A stretch of 64,000 bases of DNA from Maridesulfovibrio sp. (GCF_963676065.1 NZ_OY780933.1:2644122-2708121), one strand, 5' to 3'. Counted from the stretch's first letter, positions 25,965 through 36,518 are shown. A program made the numbers and translations. Notes: generated from the letters alone by a model not told the origin.

Positions 25965-28274
25965 ATGGAGCCAAGATCTCTCCAGCTACTTGAATTTCCG
26001 AAAGTGCTTAAAGCCCTTTCAGGCCATTGTGTTTCCTCGTCCGGCGCGGAGTCTTGCCTAGCGCTGTCTCCTATGGACGATGCCGAATCCATCAACTCCA
26101 CAGCCCGTTTTTTTCGTCAGGGTCAGAATTTCGTAAGAGAAACCGGTTTCCGGCTCGGCACTTTTCCGCCGCTGGAAGGTCTCTTTCATTATCTGATCAA
26201 GCCTGACAATGTCCTTGACGCGGATGCCCTGTATGCATTGGTCCAGACACTTGGACAGGCCCGTACGCTTAAGGAAGCTCTTGAAATCGCGGAAAAACGT
26301 GAATGGGACACAATCGTTGAATTTCTGGAGTCCGTAAGCTGGCCGGAAAAGACCTTCTCCGGGCTCAAACGCTGTCTTGATCAGGATGGCAATATCAAAG
26401 ATGAAAGTTCCCCTGAACTCTATGATATTCGTCAGTCCATCCGCTCTCTGCATCAGCGTTGTTCTAAAAAAGTGCGTGATTTTGTTCACGGCGAAGATAT
26501 TTCCCGTTTTCTGCAGGATGACTTCATGACAATCACCAATGATCGTTATGTTCTACCGTTGAAAACAAACTTTAAGGGCCGTTTGCAGGGTATTGTTCAC
26601 GACTATTCAAATACCGGGGAAACCTGTTATTTTGAACCCATGTTTCTTGTTGATCTGAATAACTCCATGCAGGAGTTGAAACAGCAGGAAAGAGCGGAAG
26701 AACTCAAAATACTGACCTACCTGACCGGACTGGTGCGCGCTGAATATGATCAGTGCCGTGCTGCTTACGGTTTTCTGGTTGATTATGATGTCCTGCAGGC
26801 CAAGATAAATTTTGCAGAGGCCGTTAAGGCTGTTGCTGTTGATGTGCAGTCAGGTGCCGGTTTTGATCTTCGCGGCGCCCGCCATCCTCTGCTTGCTACG
26901 GCGGAAGATGGGGTTCACCCCCTTGATATCACACTGCCCACTGAGCAGAAAGTGCTGATTGTCAGCGGCGGAAACGCGGGTGGTAAGACGGTCTGCCTGA
27001 AAACTGTCGGCCTGCTGTCCGCAATGGCTTTCAGCGGTATTCCCGTACCGGTTGAAAAAGGTTCCGTTCTGCCGTTGTTCAAGGAAATTTTCGTTATCAT
27101 GGGTGATGAACAGTCACTTGAGGAAAATGTAAGTACCTTTTCGGCTCAGATTAAGTCAATCAGCCGTATCTGGGAGGCCATGGACTCCTCAACGCTTTTC
27201 ATTCTTGATGAATTCGGTTCCGGTACTGATCCGGCACAGGGCGCGGCTCTTGCGCAGGCTGTTGTCGATGGGCTGTTGGAAAACGGAGTGACCTGCTTTG
27301 CGGCTACCCATTTTCCGGCACTGAAAACATATGCGTTGGTAACTGAAGGGGTACGGGCGGCAAGTGTGCTTTTCGATCCATCTACCAAGAAACCTCTTTT
27401 TTCTATCGCTTATGACCAGGTCGGAGCTTCCATCGCTCTTGATGTTGCCCGTGAACATGGCCTTCCTGCTTCTTTACTTGAGAAAGCCGAGCAGTATCTG
27501 CTCATGGAAGGCTCTGATTCCGGTTCGGTCATGAACAGGCTCAATGAACTTGCGGTCAACCGTGAGAAAGAGCTTGAAGAAATGGAACGAATTAAGACCA
27601 AGCTGGAATCCAAACGGGCCAAGTTGGAAGAAAAGTTTGAGCGTGAGCGTCTTTCCGTGCTTGCCGATGTGAAAAAGCAGGCTCAGAATGTGCTGAAAGA
27701 ATGGCAGGACGGGAAGATTGGCCGTAAACAGGCATTAAAAAAATTGTCCGAAGTTCGAAGCGTAATCGGCGGGGATGAAAAACCTAAAGCCGAAGTTAAG
27801 CCATTTTCCTTCGAGGATATCAAAGTAGGCAAGCCCATTCTCAATATCAGCTGGAACCGCAAAGGTGTAGTCATTGAAAAAGATGAACGCAAAAAGCGCG
27901 TAAAAGTTGATATGGATGGCGTAGCTATGTGGATTCCTGCCGATCAGCTTGGTCCTGTCGGTAAAAAAGCCGTACAGCAGAAGGTTAAGCAGATTACTGA
28001 TGATGCCGCGAAAAAAGATGCCAAGGGTGAAATGACCCTAAAAATTGATTTGCGTGGAAAGCGGGCCGATATTGCTATCAGTGAACTGGGACGTTTTTTT
28101 GATCAGGCGCTACTGCGCGGTGCGACTGAACTTGAAATTGTGCATGGCCGCGGAACAGGGGCTTTGCGTCGTGAGGTGCATATTTTTCTTGATGATAATC
28201 CTGCTGTAGCCGGATACAGTCTTGCTCCGGAAGACCGTGGCGGCGACGGGATGACCGAGGTTGAATTAGCCTAG
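25965..28274 (+). CDS. mutS2: endonuclease MutS2 (RqcU-type)
   Basis: A 769-residue MutS2. It lacks the MutS mismatch-recognition domain but has the clamp/core region, the ATPase with Walker A SGGNAGGKTVCLK and Walker B LFILDEFGSGTDP, a long coiled coil (about 520-600), and a C-terminal Smr nuclease domain (LDLRGKRADIAI to HGRGTGALR). MutS2 proteins act on recombination intermediates or on collided ribosomes. Insertion between yqeY and dnaG is unusual for the classical operon. ATG 25965 has only a weak ribosome-binding site. Confidence 0.93.
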   Translation: MEPRSLQLLEFPKVLKALSGHCVSSSGAESCLALSPMDDAESINSTARFFRQGQNFVRETGFRLGTFPPLEGLFHYLIKPDNVLDADALYALVQTLGQARTLKEALEIAEKREWDTIVEFLESVSWPEKTFSGLKRCLDQDGNIKDESSPELYDIRQSIRSLHQRCSKKVRDFVHGEDISRFLQDDFMTITNDRYVLPLKTNFKGRLQGIVHDYSNTGETCYFEPMFLVDLNNSMQELKQQERAEELKILTYLTGLVRAEYDQCRAAYGFLVDYDVLQAKINFAEAVKAVAVDVQSGAGFDLRGARHPLLATAEDGVHPLDITLPTEQKVLIVSGGNAGGKTVCLKTVGLLSAMAFSGIPVPVEKGSVLPLFKEIFVIMGDEQSLEENVSTFSAQIKSISRIWEAMDSSTLFILDEFGSGTDPAQGAALAQAVVDGLLENGVTCFAATHFPALKTYALVTEGVRAASVLFDPSTKKPLFSIAYDQVGASIALDVAREHGLPASLLEKAEQYLLMEGSDSGSVMNRLNELAVNREKELEEMERIKTKLESKRAKLEEKFERERLSVLADVKKQAQNVLKEWQDGKIGRKQALKKLSEVRSVIGGDEKPKAEVKPFSFEDIKVGKPILNISWNRKGVVIEKDERKKRVKVDMDGVAMWIPADQLGPVGKKAVQQKVKQITDDAAKKDAKGEMTLKIDLRGKRADIAISELGRFFDQALLRGATELEIVHGRGTGALRREVHIFLDDNPAVAGYSLAPEDRGGDGMTEVELA

Positions 28275-28372
28275 TGCAAATTTTTGCATGCTGTGTTATT
28301 GAATTTCAATCCGGTTGTATCTTACATTGTTTCAATGTTTAGTGATGTTTAGACGGTGTTACGGAGGAACTT

Positions 28373-30109
28373 TTGGATAGAGCTGCCATAGAAGCTATCA
28401 AAGACCGTCTTGACATTGTCGATATCGTACGCAGGTATGTGGAACTGAAACCTGTGTCCGGACGCTGGATGGGACTTTGTCCTTTTCATAATGAAAAAAG
28501 TGCTTCTTTCAGCGTAAACAGCGAAGAAGGTTTTTTTTATTGTTTTGGTTGTCAGGCTTCCGGGGATATTTTTGATTTTTATTCCCACATCAACGGGGTG
28601 GAATTCAAGGATGCTTTGGAACAGCTCGCAGCTGAAGCCGGGGTGGAGCTTACCCCGGGCAAAGTTGATCCTCAGGCGGCTAAAAGAAGTTCTGAACGTA
28701 AAGTTTTTATGGATATGCATGAGCATGCGGCAAAATATTTCAGCCGAATGCTTAAGCTTCCGGAAGGGCGTGAAGCCCGAAAATATATCGAAGGCAGGGG
28801 GATGGATCCCTCTGTTGTCGAATCTTTCGGTCTCGGGTGTAGTACCGATGATTGGCAGGGATTGGAAAAGTTTTTAATTTCCAAAGGTTATTCAGCAGAG
28901 CAGGGTGTTAAATCCGGGCTGCTTTCCCAGAACGCCAAGGGACGAACCTATGACCGTTTTCGTGCAAGACTGATCTTTCCCATAACAAATTTATCGGGCA
29001 GGGTTATTGCTTTTGGCGGAAGAATAATTACAGATGGAGAACCAAAGTATTTAAACAGCAGTGATACCCCTATCTACAAAAAGGGGGAGCACCTGTATGG
29101 TCTTTCCACTGCACGCAACTCTATTGCCCGGACTAAGCGGGCCCTGCTGACCGAAGGGTACATGGATGTTCTTTCCCTGCACCAGTTCGGATATACAAAT
29201 TCATGCGGGGTGCTGGGGACGGCATTGACTCCGGATCAGGTCAAACGACTTTCCGGTTTTTGTTCGAGAATTGATCTTGTTTTTGATGGTGATGCTGCCG
29301 GACTTAAAGCAGCCCTGCGTAGTGCTGAAATGATTCTTACGCAGGGAGTTTCCTGCGGTGTCGTTCTCCTTCCCGACGGCGAGGATGTGGACAGCATTCT
29401 ACAGGACCGCGGGGCTGAAGGATTTCAGGTATTTCTGGATCAGGCCCGTGACGGTCTGGCTTTTAGTTTGGAAACATTGCAGGCGGGATATTCCCCGCGT
29501 GAAGTTATGGAATGGGCACAGGGATTTTTGAAAAGGATGACCAGTGCTTCGTTACGTGCGTTTTATCTGCCCAAGGTCGCGACCGGCCTGGGTGTGGCTG
29601 AAGCTGAATTAAGGTCGGTTTTTTCCGGTGCCCTGAATGCACCGGTCCAGCAGCAGAGTAATGTTCGTGCAGAACAGCCTCGCACTGCGGACCCGGTCGG
29701 GGGACAGGTTAAAGATGATAAATATTTCTTGAGGTATGCGGTAAAGCATCCTGAATATGTTGTCGAATTATCGGAAAGGGGAGTAGCTCAGGTCCTGACC
29801 TCGCACTGGGGCAAAACACTGTGGTCTAAAATAGCGGCTCACAGCGGGCAGGACATTATCCCGTTACTCGATGATTCTGAAAAACGATTCTATGCCGGTT
29901 GTCGGATGGAGAAGGCTCTGTCCGGTGAGGAACTGGAAGATGAATGGCGACATGTTTGTAAGGTTATTGCCCGGCGGCGGTACGATATGGGCCGAAAAAA
30001 GCTCACCGATGCCTTGCGCCGTGCTCAGGCTCAAGGCGATACCGAACGCGTAAACGCGTACCTCAAAGTCCTGAACGACTCTGTATGGAGGGATGATGAG
30101 CAACATTAA
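28373..30109 (+). CDS. dnaG: DNA primase
   Basis: A 578-residue primase that makes RNA primers for replication. The CHC2 zinc finger is [11 protein letters not shown]...[10 protein letters not shown] near residues 37-64. The Toprim core contains [11 protein letters not shown] and [11 protein letters not shown]. The C-terminal ~150 residues are the DnaB-binding region. The start is TTG at 28373 with GGAGGA four bases upstream and gives [20 protein letters not shown]. Its end overlaps rpoD. Confidence 0.95.
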   Translation: MDRAAIEAIKDRLDIVDIVRRYVELKPVSGRWMGLCPFHNEKSASFSVNSEEGFFYCFGCQASGDIFDFYSHINGVEFKDALEQLAAEAGVELTPGKVDPQAAKRSSERKVFMDMHEHAAKYFSRMLKLPEGREARKYIEGRGMDPSVVESFGLGCSTDDWQGLEKFLISKGYSAEQGVKSGLLSQNAKGRTYDRFRARLIFPITNLSGRVIAFGGRIITDGEPKYLNSSDTPIYKKGEHLYGLSTARNSIARTKRALLTEGYMDVLSLHQFGYTNSCGVLGTALTPDQVKRLSGFCSRIDLVFDGDAAGLKAALRSAEMILTQGVSCGVVLLPDGEDVDSILQDRGAEGFQVFLDQARDGLAFSLETLQAGYSPREVMEWAQGFLKRMTSASLRAFYLPKVATGLGVAEAELRSVFSGALNAPVQQQSNVRAEQPRTADPVGGQVKDDKYFLRYAVKHPEYVVELSERGVAQVLTSHWGKTLWSKIAAHSGQDIIPLLDDSEKRFYAGCRMEKALSGEELEDEWRHVCKVIARRRYDMGRKKLTDALRRAQAQGDTERVNAYLKVLNDSVWRDDEQH

Positions 30110-31853
30110 GGATATTCAGGCGATTAAAACTCTGATTTCCGAGGGTAAGAAACAAGGTTTTCTGACCTTTGAACAGTTGGGCAAGGCTCTGCCTGCCGAG
30201 TTTAACAAGGCTGATCAGCTTGATGATGTAATCAAGATTTTCGACCAGTTGAACATTGCGATCGTCAATACACCTGAAGACGGCAAAAAAATTATGGATG
30301 CCGGGGTGGATAGCGATGAAGGAATCAACCTTACAGAAAGTGAAGAGGAAAGCGTAGATTACGTTTCCCGTTCTACCGATCCGGTGCGCATGTATCTGCG
30401 TGAAATGGGCGCGGTAGGTCTTCTGGACCGTGAGGGCGAGGTTGTCATTGCCAAGAAGATTGAAAACGGGGAAATGGAAGTTCTTTACGCGCTGGTTGAG
30501 ATTCCGGTTGCAATTGAAGAACTGATCGGTGTTGGTGAAGATCTTGACGAATCCCGCATCAAGTTGAAGGACGTTGTTAAAACCATCGAGGAAGACGATC
30601 CCAGCGAAGACGAGATGAATCAGCGTCAACGCGTTATCTTCCTGCTTGATGAAGTCAAAAAGCTCTACGAGAAAAAGAAGAGCCTTTACAGCAAGCTTGA
30701 TGATTGTGCCCGTCTTGATAAGAAAGTGGCAAAACAGCAGAAAGAGATTATTGATTACAAGCAGGATATCGTTGAGCGACTGCGCGACATCAAGATCGAA
30801 AAAACCCTGATTGACCAGATCATCGAAACCGTGGGCGATTACGTTCGGCAGATGCATAACTGCCAGCGCGACCTTTCCGCCTACATTCTCTCCACCGGGA
30901 AAACCCAGCAGGAGATTAAAGATCTTTTCAAACAGATTGATGATCGAGAAATCAACCCTGTTGCCGCTTCTGATGAACTGGGCATGACCGTAGACGAACT
31001 TTTTTCCTTTAAGGAAATGATTTCCGGTAAAATGGAAATTCTTGTTCGCCTGCAGGATAAATGCTGTCACAATGTGTACGACCTTGAAGAAGTTCTTTGG
31101 CGCATCAAGCATGGTAACCGCAGCGCAATGCGGGCCAAGCAGGAACTTATTCGCGCCAACCTGCGTCTGGTTGTTTCCATTGCCAAAAAATACACCAACC
31201 GCGGATTGCAGTTTCTCGATTTGATTCAGGAAGGTAACATCGGCCTGATGAAAGCGGTTGATAAGTTCGAATACCAGCGTGGTTATAAGTTCTCAACATA
31301 TGCGACATGGTGGATCAGGCAGGCTATCACCCGCGCTATCGCGGATCAGGCACGTACCATCCGTATTCCAGTTCATATGATTGAAACAATCAACAAGCTG
31401 ATCCGTACTTCCCGCTACCTTGTGCAGGAGCTGGGACGCGATCCTTCCCCGGAAGAAATTGCTGAACGTATGGATTATCCGCTGGAAAAAGTTAAAAAAG
31501 TTCTCAAAATTGCCAAAGAACCCATTTCCCTTGAAACACCTATCGGTGATGAAGAGGATTCGAGTTTAGGCGATTTTATTGAAGATAAAAAGGCTACAGC
31601 GCCTGCCGAAGAGGTGGTCAGCACCAAGCTCGGTGAGCAGATTGCGACTGTCCTTTCCGATCTTACTCCCCGCGAAGAGCAGGTTCTGCGCAAGCGGTTC
31701 GGTATCGGTGAGAAATCAGACCATACCCTTGAGGAAGTAGGTAAGCTGTTTAACGTTACTCGTGAGCGTATCAGACAGATCGAAGCCAAGGCTCTGAGAA
31801 AGCTGAGGCATCCTGTGCGTAGCGCACTCTTACGTTCCTATTACGAAAATTAG
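30096..31853 (+). CDS. rpoD: RNA polymerase primary sigma factor
   Basis: The 585-residue housekeeping sigma-70. Region 1.1 is at the N-terminus. A ~200-residue non-conserved region separates region 1.2 from region 2. Region 2.4 is visible in [16 protein letters not shown], region 3 in [11 protein letters not shown], and the -35-recognising helix of region 4.2 in [21 protein letters not shown] at 30087-30091 selects ATG 30096 over the adjacent ATG at 30093. It overlaps dnaG by 14 bases, the classical dnaG-rpoD coupling. Confidence 0.96.
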   Translation: MSNIKDIQAIKTLISEGKKQGFLTFEQLGKALPAEFNKADQLDDVIKIFDQLNIAIVNTPEDGKKIMDAGVDSDEGINLTESEEESVDYVSRSTDPVRMYLREMGAVGLLDREGEVVIAKKIENGEMEVLYALVEIPVAIEELIGVGEDLDESRIKLKDVVKTIEEDDPSEDEMNQRQRVIFLLDEVKKLYEKKKSLYSKLDDCARLDKKVAKQQKEIIDYKQDIVERLRDIKIEKTLIDQIIETVGDYVRQMHNCQRDLSAYILSTGKTQQEIKDLFKQIDDREINPVAASDELGMTVDELFSFKEMISGKMEILVRLQDKCCHNVYDLEEVLWRIKHGNRSAMRAKQELIRANLRLVVSIAKKYTNRGLQFLDLIQEGNIGLMKAVDKFEYQRGYKFSTYATWWIRQAITRAIADQARTIRIPVHMIETINKLIRTSRYLVQELGRDPSPEEIAERMDYPLEKVKKVLKIAKEPISLETPIGDEEDSSLGDFIEDKKATAPAEEVVSTKLGEQIATVLSDLTPREEQVLRKRFGIGEKSDHTLEEVGKLFNVTRERIRQIEAKALRKLRHPVRSALLRSYYEN

Positions 31854-31860
31854 TTATGAA

Positions 31861-31893
31861 AGCGGTACGGATTGTTGTCCGTGCCGCTTTTTT
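31861..31893 (+). terminator. terminator after rpoD
   Basis: AGCGGTACGGA pairs with TCCGTGCCGCT around TTGTTG, then six Ts. It closes the rpsU-rpoD operon. Confidence 0.93.
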
Positions 31894-31902
31894 ATATGAT
31901 GG

Positions 31903-32042
31903 AAAGCGCAGCAAGTGCCCGGTTCTGTGGGAAGGATCGGACGCGGGGTCTTTATTGCCCTTGTGACGAGGGTGGAGTAGTGAGGTTTCGTCCCCCGGCT
32001 GTCCCTGTGTGCCGGATTTAATATCTCCGGCCGAAACGCTTT
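31903..32042 (+). ncRNA. structured RNA candidate between rpoD and cbiB (class unknown)
   Basis: The 140 bases can fold into a long imperfect hairpin. Outer ends AAAGCG (31903-31908) pair with CGCTTT (32037-32042). Inward, GGAC (31939-31942) pairs with GTCC (32001-32004), GGGG (31945-31948) with CCCC (31992-31995), and CCCT/AGGG closes the top loop. An alternative hairpin GCCGGA/TCCGGC (32011-32031) lies near the 3' end. It starts just after the rpoD terminator and ends 20 bases before cbiB. Such a shape fits a 6S-like RNA or a cbiB leader. It has no AGCCAGGAGACC-type B12 box, so I do not call a cobalamin riboswitch. Confidence 0.35.
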
Positions 32043-32064
32043 AAGATTTGAGGATGAATATCTA

Positions 32065-33024
32065 ATGGATAATTCTACTGTTTTGTTTCTCGTTCCTATT
32101 ATCGCACTTGTCCTTGATCTCGCTTTGGGAGATCCCAAGTGGTTTCCCCATCCCGTTCGTTGCATCGGAATGGCTTTGGACAAGTATAAAAACTGGGTTT
32201 ATTCCACCGGCATGTCCCGTAAAATTATGGGCGGCGTAGGTGTATTGGGCTTCGCGATAGTTGTTTGGAGTGTGCTTAAGATTTTTCTGGCAATTCCCTT
32301 TCTCGGTGTGCTGATAGCTTTGTACCTTGCTTATGCAGGTCTTGCTCTCGGTTCTCTGCTTGCTGAGCACAAGAATGCAGCTTCCCTGCTTGATAGCGGA
32401 AGAATCGAAGATGCACGCAGCGCAATTGCCGAATTGGTTAGTCGTGATGTTTCCGAGCTGGATGAAAACGGCCTGCGCAAGGCACTTGCTGAATCCACAA
32501 GCGAAAACATTAACGACGGTTTTGTTGCTCCTTTCTTTTATCTTGTTGTTACCGGACCTGCCGGTATGTGGGTTTACAAGACTATCTCCACCATGGATTC
32601 CATGTGGGGTTACAAGAACGAAGAATATAAAGATTTTGGCTGTTATGCAGCAAAAGCTGATGATATTCTTGCTTTTATTCCCGCACGAATCACCGGATTC
32701 ATGATGCTTCTCGCCGGTCGTATGCTCAAGTATGATTGGAGATCCGCTTATGATAATCTCCTCAACGATGCCAACAAGACTGAAAGCCCCAACGCTGGCT
32801 GGGCCATGGCTCCCGCAGCATGGCTGCTTGGTGCTCCTATGGGCGGTAAGGCCGTTTATTTTGGAGAAGAGAAGGAAAAGCCTGTTCTTGGCCCCGAGTC
32901 AGGTGAATGGACTTCCCTTAAGCTGAAAAGACTCGGCACACTTGTATTAAGCACTGCCATTTTTTCCGCAGTACTTCTTGATATCTATTTTGTACTGGTC
33001 TGGGCTGCCGGAGCAGTTCACTAG
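32065..33024 (+). CDS. cbiB: adenosylcobinamide-phosphate synthase
   Basis: Integral membrane enzyme that joins an aminopropanol-phosphate arm to cobyric acid in B12 synthesis. The 319-residue protein has several membrane helices. The family opening is visible in LDLALGDPKWFPHPVRCIG, and ESTSENINDGFVAPFFY and KTISTMDSMWGYKNEEYKDFG are highly conserved CbiB motifs. GAGGAT lies before the ATG. No other cobalamin genes are adjacent. It sits behind a structured leader candidate. Confidence 0.95.
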   Translation: MDNSTVLFLVPIIALVLDLALGDPKWFPHPVRCIGMALDKYKNWVYSTGMSRKIMGGVGVLGFAIVVWSVLKIFLAIPFLGVLIALYLAYAGLALGSLLAEHKNAASLLDSGRIEDARSAIAELVSRDVSELDENGLRKALAESTSENINDGFVAPFFYLVVTGPAGMWVYKTISTMDSMWGYKNEEYKDFGCYAAKADDILAFIPARITGFMMLLAGRMLKYDWRSAYDNLLNDANKTESPNAGWAMAPAAWLLGAPMGGKAVYFGEEKEKPVLGPESGEWTSLKLKRLGTLVLSTAIFSAVLLDIYFVLVWAAGAVH

Positions 33025-33055
33025 AAATTCAATCAGCCATCAAGCTGAATATGAT

Positions 33056-33089
33056 CCGGAATTCCGCTGTGGCGGGATTCCGGTTTTTT
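33056..33089 (+). terminator. terminator after cbiB
   Basis: CCGGAATTCCGC pairs with GCGGGATTCCGG around TGTG, followed by six Ts. Confidence 0.92.
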
Positions 33090-33101
33090 GTTCGCCATAT
33101 A

Positions 33102-33138
33102 AAAAAGGGAGACTTGAGTTGATCAAGTCTCCCTTTTT
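33102..33138. terminator. second, bidirectional terminator (cbiB / proC convergence)
   Basis: AAAAAGGGAGACTTGA pairs with TCAAGTCTCCCTTTTT, 16 bp with A and T tracts on both sides. It serves the minus-strand proC transcript as well. Confidence 0.9.
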
Positions 33139-33243
33139 ATTCTTTAATATGTATGCCTTACCAAATCAGCTCAGCCCAAATCTTTACACGTCTAATGGAT
33201 AAAGACAGTCGGACAACCATGTAGGGGCTGCCGGTAGGCATTT

Positions 33244-34047
33244 CTATTTTTTCCCGAGTTCTATGCTGCGTTCATAGCTTTTGCGAACCGCGTCAATTAT
33301 GTTGGCACGGGTGGCAGTGCGGTCCAGATGCACCAGAGCTTCAACAGTAGTACCTGCTGGAGATGTGACCATCTCGCGCAGCTGGCTGACATGGAATTTG
33401 CTTTCCTGTGCCAGCTTGGTGGAGCCTTCAAAAAGCTTCTGAACCATTGCGGTGGCCGGTTCTCTGGGCAATCCCAACTCAACCGCGGATTCGATCATGG
33501 CTTCAATGAAGTAGAAGACATAAGCGGGGCCGGAACCTATTACGCCGGTGAAGGTGTCGAACTGGCTTTCGGCTAGCACGTACACATCTCCGAGCGGAGT
33601 AAAAATCTCACGGGTAAAGTTTGCCTGTGCATCGGTCAAATGATTGTCGTCGAGGCAAACCGCGAATACACCGGCATTAACCAGTGCAGGAGTGTTGGGC
33701 ATAACCCGGACAACAGGGCAGCGGTTTTCGCAGGAATCTTTCAGCTTTTGCACTGTCAATCCGGCAGCGATGGAAATGATGCATTTGGATTCGTTCAATT
33801 CCGGTGCAATCTCTTCCAGAACAGCGGGAGCGTGCTGAGGTTTTACCGCCAGCACAATGAAGTCGGATTCCTTGGCAAGATCGCGGGCAGTCTCACATTG
33901 AATTAGCCCGGTCTCTTCAGCAAGGGCGTTCAGCGCCGTTTTATTAAGGTCGGAACCAAGAAGGGTTATGCTGTCGTCGCCAGCCATTCCTTTAATTATG
34001 GCGGCGCCCATATTGCCTGTGCCGATAAATCCAACTTTTTTTGTCAT
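33244..34047 (-). CDS. proC: pyrroline-5-carboxylate reductase
   Basis: Final step of proline synthesis, NAD(P)H dependent. The 267-residue protein has the Rossmann motif FIGTGNMGAAIIKGM at its start and the C-terminal dimerisation signature VTSPAGTTVEALVHLD. It follows ndk by one base; the two are cotranscribed. Confidence 0.95.
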   Translation of the reverse strand: MTKKVGFIGTGNMGAAIIKGMAGDDSITLLGSDLNKTALNALAEETGLIQCETARDLAKESDFIVLAVKPQHAPAVLEEIAPELNESKCIISIAAGLTVQKLKDSCENRCPVVRVMPNTPALVNAGVFAVCLDDNHLTDAQANFTREIFTPLGDVYVLAESQFDTFTGVIGSGPAYVFYFIEAMIESAVELGLPREPATAMVQKLFEGSTKLAQESKFHVSQLREMVTSPAGTTVEALVHLDRTATRANIIDAVRKSYERSIELGKK

Positions 34048-34048
34048 G

Positions 34049-34468
34049 TTAGTTTACCATTTCGAGGTTGCTGAAGAAGTAGGGTACTTCGATAGCTGCA
34101 GTTTCGGGAGCATCGGAACCGTGACAAGCGTTTGCTTCGATTCCTGCGCCGAAAGCCTTGCGGATGGTACCTTCTGCTGCTTCATTGGGGTTAGTGGCTC
34201 CCATGAGGTCGCGGTAACGTTTGATGGCGTCTTCGCCTTCAAGTACGGAAACAACACAGGGACCGGAAATCATGAACTCAACCAGTTCGCCGAAGAAGGG
34301 ACGTTCTTTATGAACAGCGTAAAAACCTTCAGCCTGTGTCTGAGTCATATGGATCATCTTGGTTGCCTTGATCTTCAGACCTGCGTCAGAGATCATTTTC
34401 ATGATATCGCCGATTTTACCGGCTTTAACTGCATCGGGCTTGATGATGGAAAAAGTAAGTTCGCTCAT
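34049..34468 (-). CDS. ndk: nucleoside-diphosphate kinase
   Basis: Exchanges gamma-phosphates among nucleotides. The 139-residue chain contains the phosphorylated histidine in [12 protein letters not shown], the family's hallmark, and the opening [23 protein letters not shown] before ATG 34468. Confidence 0.96.
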   Translation of the reverse strand: MSELTFSIIKPDAVKAGKIGDIMKMISDAGLKIKATKMIHMTQTQAEGFYAVHKERPFFGELVEFMISGPCVVSVLEGEDAIKRYRDLMGATNPNEAAEGTIRKAFGAGIEANACHGSDAPETAAIEVPYFFSNLEMVN

Positions 34469-34553
34469 TGTTTAAGTCCTCCAAGTGTATTCTTTTTTGC
34501 GGATTTTCGCATTTTTCAGGTTTCACCCTGAACGGGAAGTTTATGCTGCCTGG

Positions 34554-35348
34554 TCAGGAAAAAAGCATCCTGTCCGTGGCTACATCCTCGCCGCGAAGGG
34601 AGTAGAATCGATCCAGCAGATCTTCCACTTTCAGCCCCTTCTTTTCCTTCCCGGAAATATCCAGAATTATCATGCCCTGATGGAACATGATTAATCGATC
34701 ACCCATATTAATGGCTTGATTCATGTTGTGGGTAACCATAAGCGTAGTCAGCTTATCGCGGCGCACAACGGCGTCGGTTATATCAAGAATTTTGCGTCCT
34801 GTCTTGGGGTCAAGTGCGGCTGTATGCTCGTCCAGTAATAAAATGTCCGGCCTTGTCATTGTTGCCATGAGCATAGTTAAAGCCTGTCTTTGACCACCGG
34901 ACAGTAATCCAACTTTATCTGCCAGCCTTTTTTCAAGCCCCAGACCGAGGGTAGCGAGTTGTTCTTGAAACAGTTGCCGATCGCGTTTTTTTACGCCCAG
35001 CCCAAGCCCTCTGCGTTTGCCTCGTTTGAGCGCCAGTGCCATGTTCTGTTCAATGGAAAGTGATCCGCAGGTACCGAGCAGGGGGTCCTGAAATACGCGC
35101 CCCAGATTAGCGGCCCGTTTATGTTCCGGCCATCTGGTGACATCTTTATCCGCAATGGTTATTTTTCCGCTGCTGAGCAGGAAAGTACCGGCTATTGAGT
35201 TGAGAAATGTGGATTTCCCGGCACCGTTGGAGCCGATAACGGTTACGAATTCACCGGCATTAACATTGATATCCACGCCGTTTAGAGCCTGTACTTCGTT
35301 TACACTGTCCGGATTAAAGGTCTTGGCTGCTTTTTCAACTTTCAGCAT
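34554..35348 (-). CDS. ABC transporter ATP-binding protein (TrpZ-like)
   Basis: A 264-residue ABC ATPase. Walker A GSNGAGKST, signature LSGGQRQALTML, Walker B ILLLDEHTAALDP and switch THNMNQ are intact. It is the nucleotide-binding part of an importer with the permease at 35348 and the binding protein at 36542. The start overlaps the permease stop (TAATG). Homology is to the branch that handles aromatic or other amino acids, but the substrate is inferred. Confidence 0.92.
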   Translation of the reverse strand: MLKVEKAAKTFNPDSVNEVQALNGVDINVNAGEFVTVIGSNGAGKSTFLNSIAGTFLLSSGKITIADKDVTRWPEHKRAANLGRVFQDPLLGTCGSLSIEQNMALALKRGKRRGLGLGVKKRDRQLFQEQLATLGLGLEKRLADKVGLLSGGQRQALTMLMATMTRPDILLLDEHTAALDPKTGRKILDITDAVVRRDKLTTLMVTHNMNQAINMGDRLIMFHQGMIILDISGKEKKGLKVEDLLDRFYSLRGEDVATDRMLFS

Positions 35349-36250
35349 TATGCAACCCTCCTCTTGAGCAGTCCGGATTTAATTTGCGGAGAAACCAGCG
35401 CAATTACAACCAGCGCGGCTGTTACCAAGTTCAGATCGCTCGGGGTGAATGCAAAATCACCGAGGCGTACTCCCAGTGCCAGCGCGATGGCGATGCGGTA
35501 GACCACGGACCCGAGCACTGCGGACAGCATCGCCCGGGTGACATTCGGTTTGCCGAAAAGTGTTTCACCGATAATAACCGATGCCAGCCCGGCAATAATG
35601 GTGCCGATGCCCATATTCACATCTGCGGCCCCCTGATTCTGGGCCACCAGAGCTCCTGAGAGGGCCACCATACCGTTTGAAAGTCCTACTCCGAAGATAA
35701 TCATCAGATCCCGGTTAACCCCAAGGCTGGTGATCATTTTGGGGTTATCACCTGTGGCAAGCATCGCCAGTCCGAAAGATGTTTTTAAAAACCAGATCAG
35801 AACCAGCAGGGTAAGCGCTGAAATGATGGCGAAAAGTATGGGAGTGGAAAATTGCGGCGCGAGTCCGCTCAGGTCAATGAATTGGTCGATGAGGGTGTCT
35901 TGACCGAGCAGGGTTATGTTCGGCCTGCCCATGATACGGATATTGATGGAATATAGTGAGATCATTGTCAGGATGGAGGCCAGCAGATGCAGAATCTTAA
36001 ACTTTGTATTTAATATTCCGGTTACTGCTCCAGCGAGGAATCCGGCCCCTACAGCCATGGCCATGCCCACCAGCGGATGATACCCGTTACTGATGGCTAC
36101 CGCTGATACTGCTGCGCCAAGCGGCAGACTGCCGTCCACCGTAAGGTCTGGAAAATCCAGCACCCGAAAGGTCAGGTAGACACCTAAAACCATAAGTCCG
36201 AAGGCTGTGCCCTGTTCAATGGCTCCCATAAAAGCGTATAAACTAATCAT
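35348..36250 (-). CDS. ABC transporter permease (TrpY-like)
   Basis: A 300-residue membrane protein with about eight hydrophobic segments. It opens MISLYAFMGAIEQGTAFG, and TFRVLDFPDLTVDGSLPLGA is the signature of this permease family. I start at ATG 36250; the in-frame extension to 36295 is not conserved. It forms the channel for the SBP at 36542. A perfect palindromic terminator sits upstream, between the SBP and this gene. Confidence 0.92.
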   Translation of the reverse strand: MISLYAFMGAIEQGTAFGLMVLGVYLTFRVLDFPDLTVDGSLPLGAAVSAVAISNGYHPLVGMAMAVGAGFLAGAVTGILNTKFKILHLLASILTMISLYSINIRIMGRPNITLLGQDTLIDQFIDLSGLAPQFSTPILFAIISALTLLVLIWFLKTSFGLAMLATGDNPKMITSLGVNRDLMIIFGVGLSNGMVALSGALVAQNQGAADVNMGIGTIIAGLASVIIGETLFGKPNVTRAMLSAVLGSVVYRIAIALALGVRLGDFAFTPSDLNLVTAALVVIALVSPQIKSGLLKRRVA

Positions 36251-36490
36251 AATTCTTGAATAGCCTTTGGCAGCGGCGCAGGAAAGGCCGAACAATACTT
36301 ATTCGGGGTAATTTTCCATGGCCTTAATTTATAATTATTGAGTAAAAAAGGGCGAACGAGGTGGTAAAACTTTATATTCCAGTGTGTTGTATACAAAACA
36401 CCACAAGCAGGACGCCGAAGCATTATGTAAATCAAAACATAGCGGTTTTACAAGGGCAAATAGGCTTATTTTCACAAACTGATGGCATAA

Positions 36491-36518
36491 AAAAGGCGCG
36501 GAATATTCCGCGCCTTTT
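36491..36518. terminator. perfect palindrome between SBP and permease genes
   Basis: AAAAGGCGCGGAAT pairs with ATTCCGCGCCTTTT, a perfect 14-bp arm. Located 24 bases after the SBP stop. It likely lets more SBP than permease be made. Confidence 0.88.

Noticed and set aside
31903..32042. Cobalamin riboswitch before cbiB
   Set aside because: I could not find the B12 box or the conserved GGGAA...CCCGC(A/C)ACTGT core; the structure is real but the class is not shown.
31854..32183. Minus-strand ORF of 109 codons over the cbiB start
   Set aside because: It overlaps the rpoD terminator, the RNA candidate and cbiB, and has no ribosome-binding site or recognisable domain.
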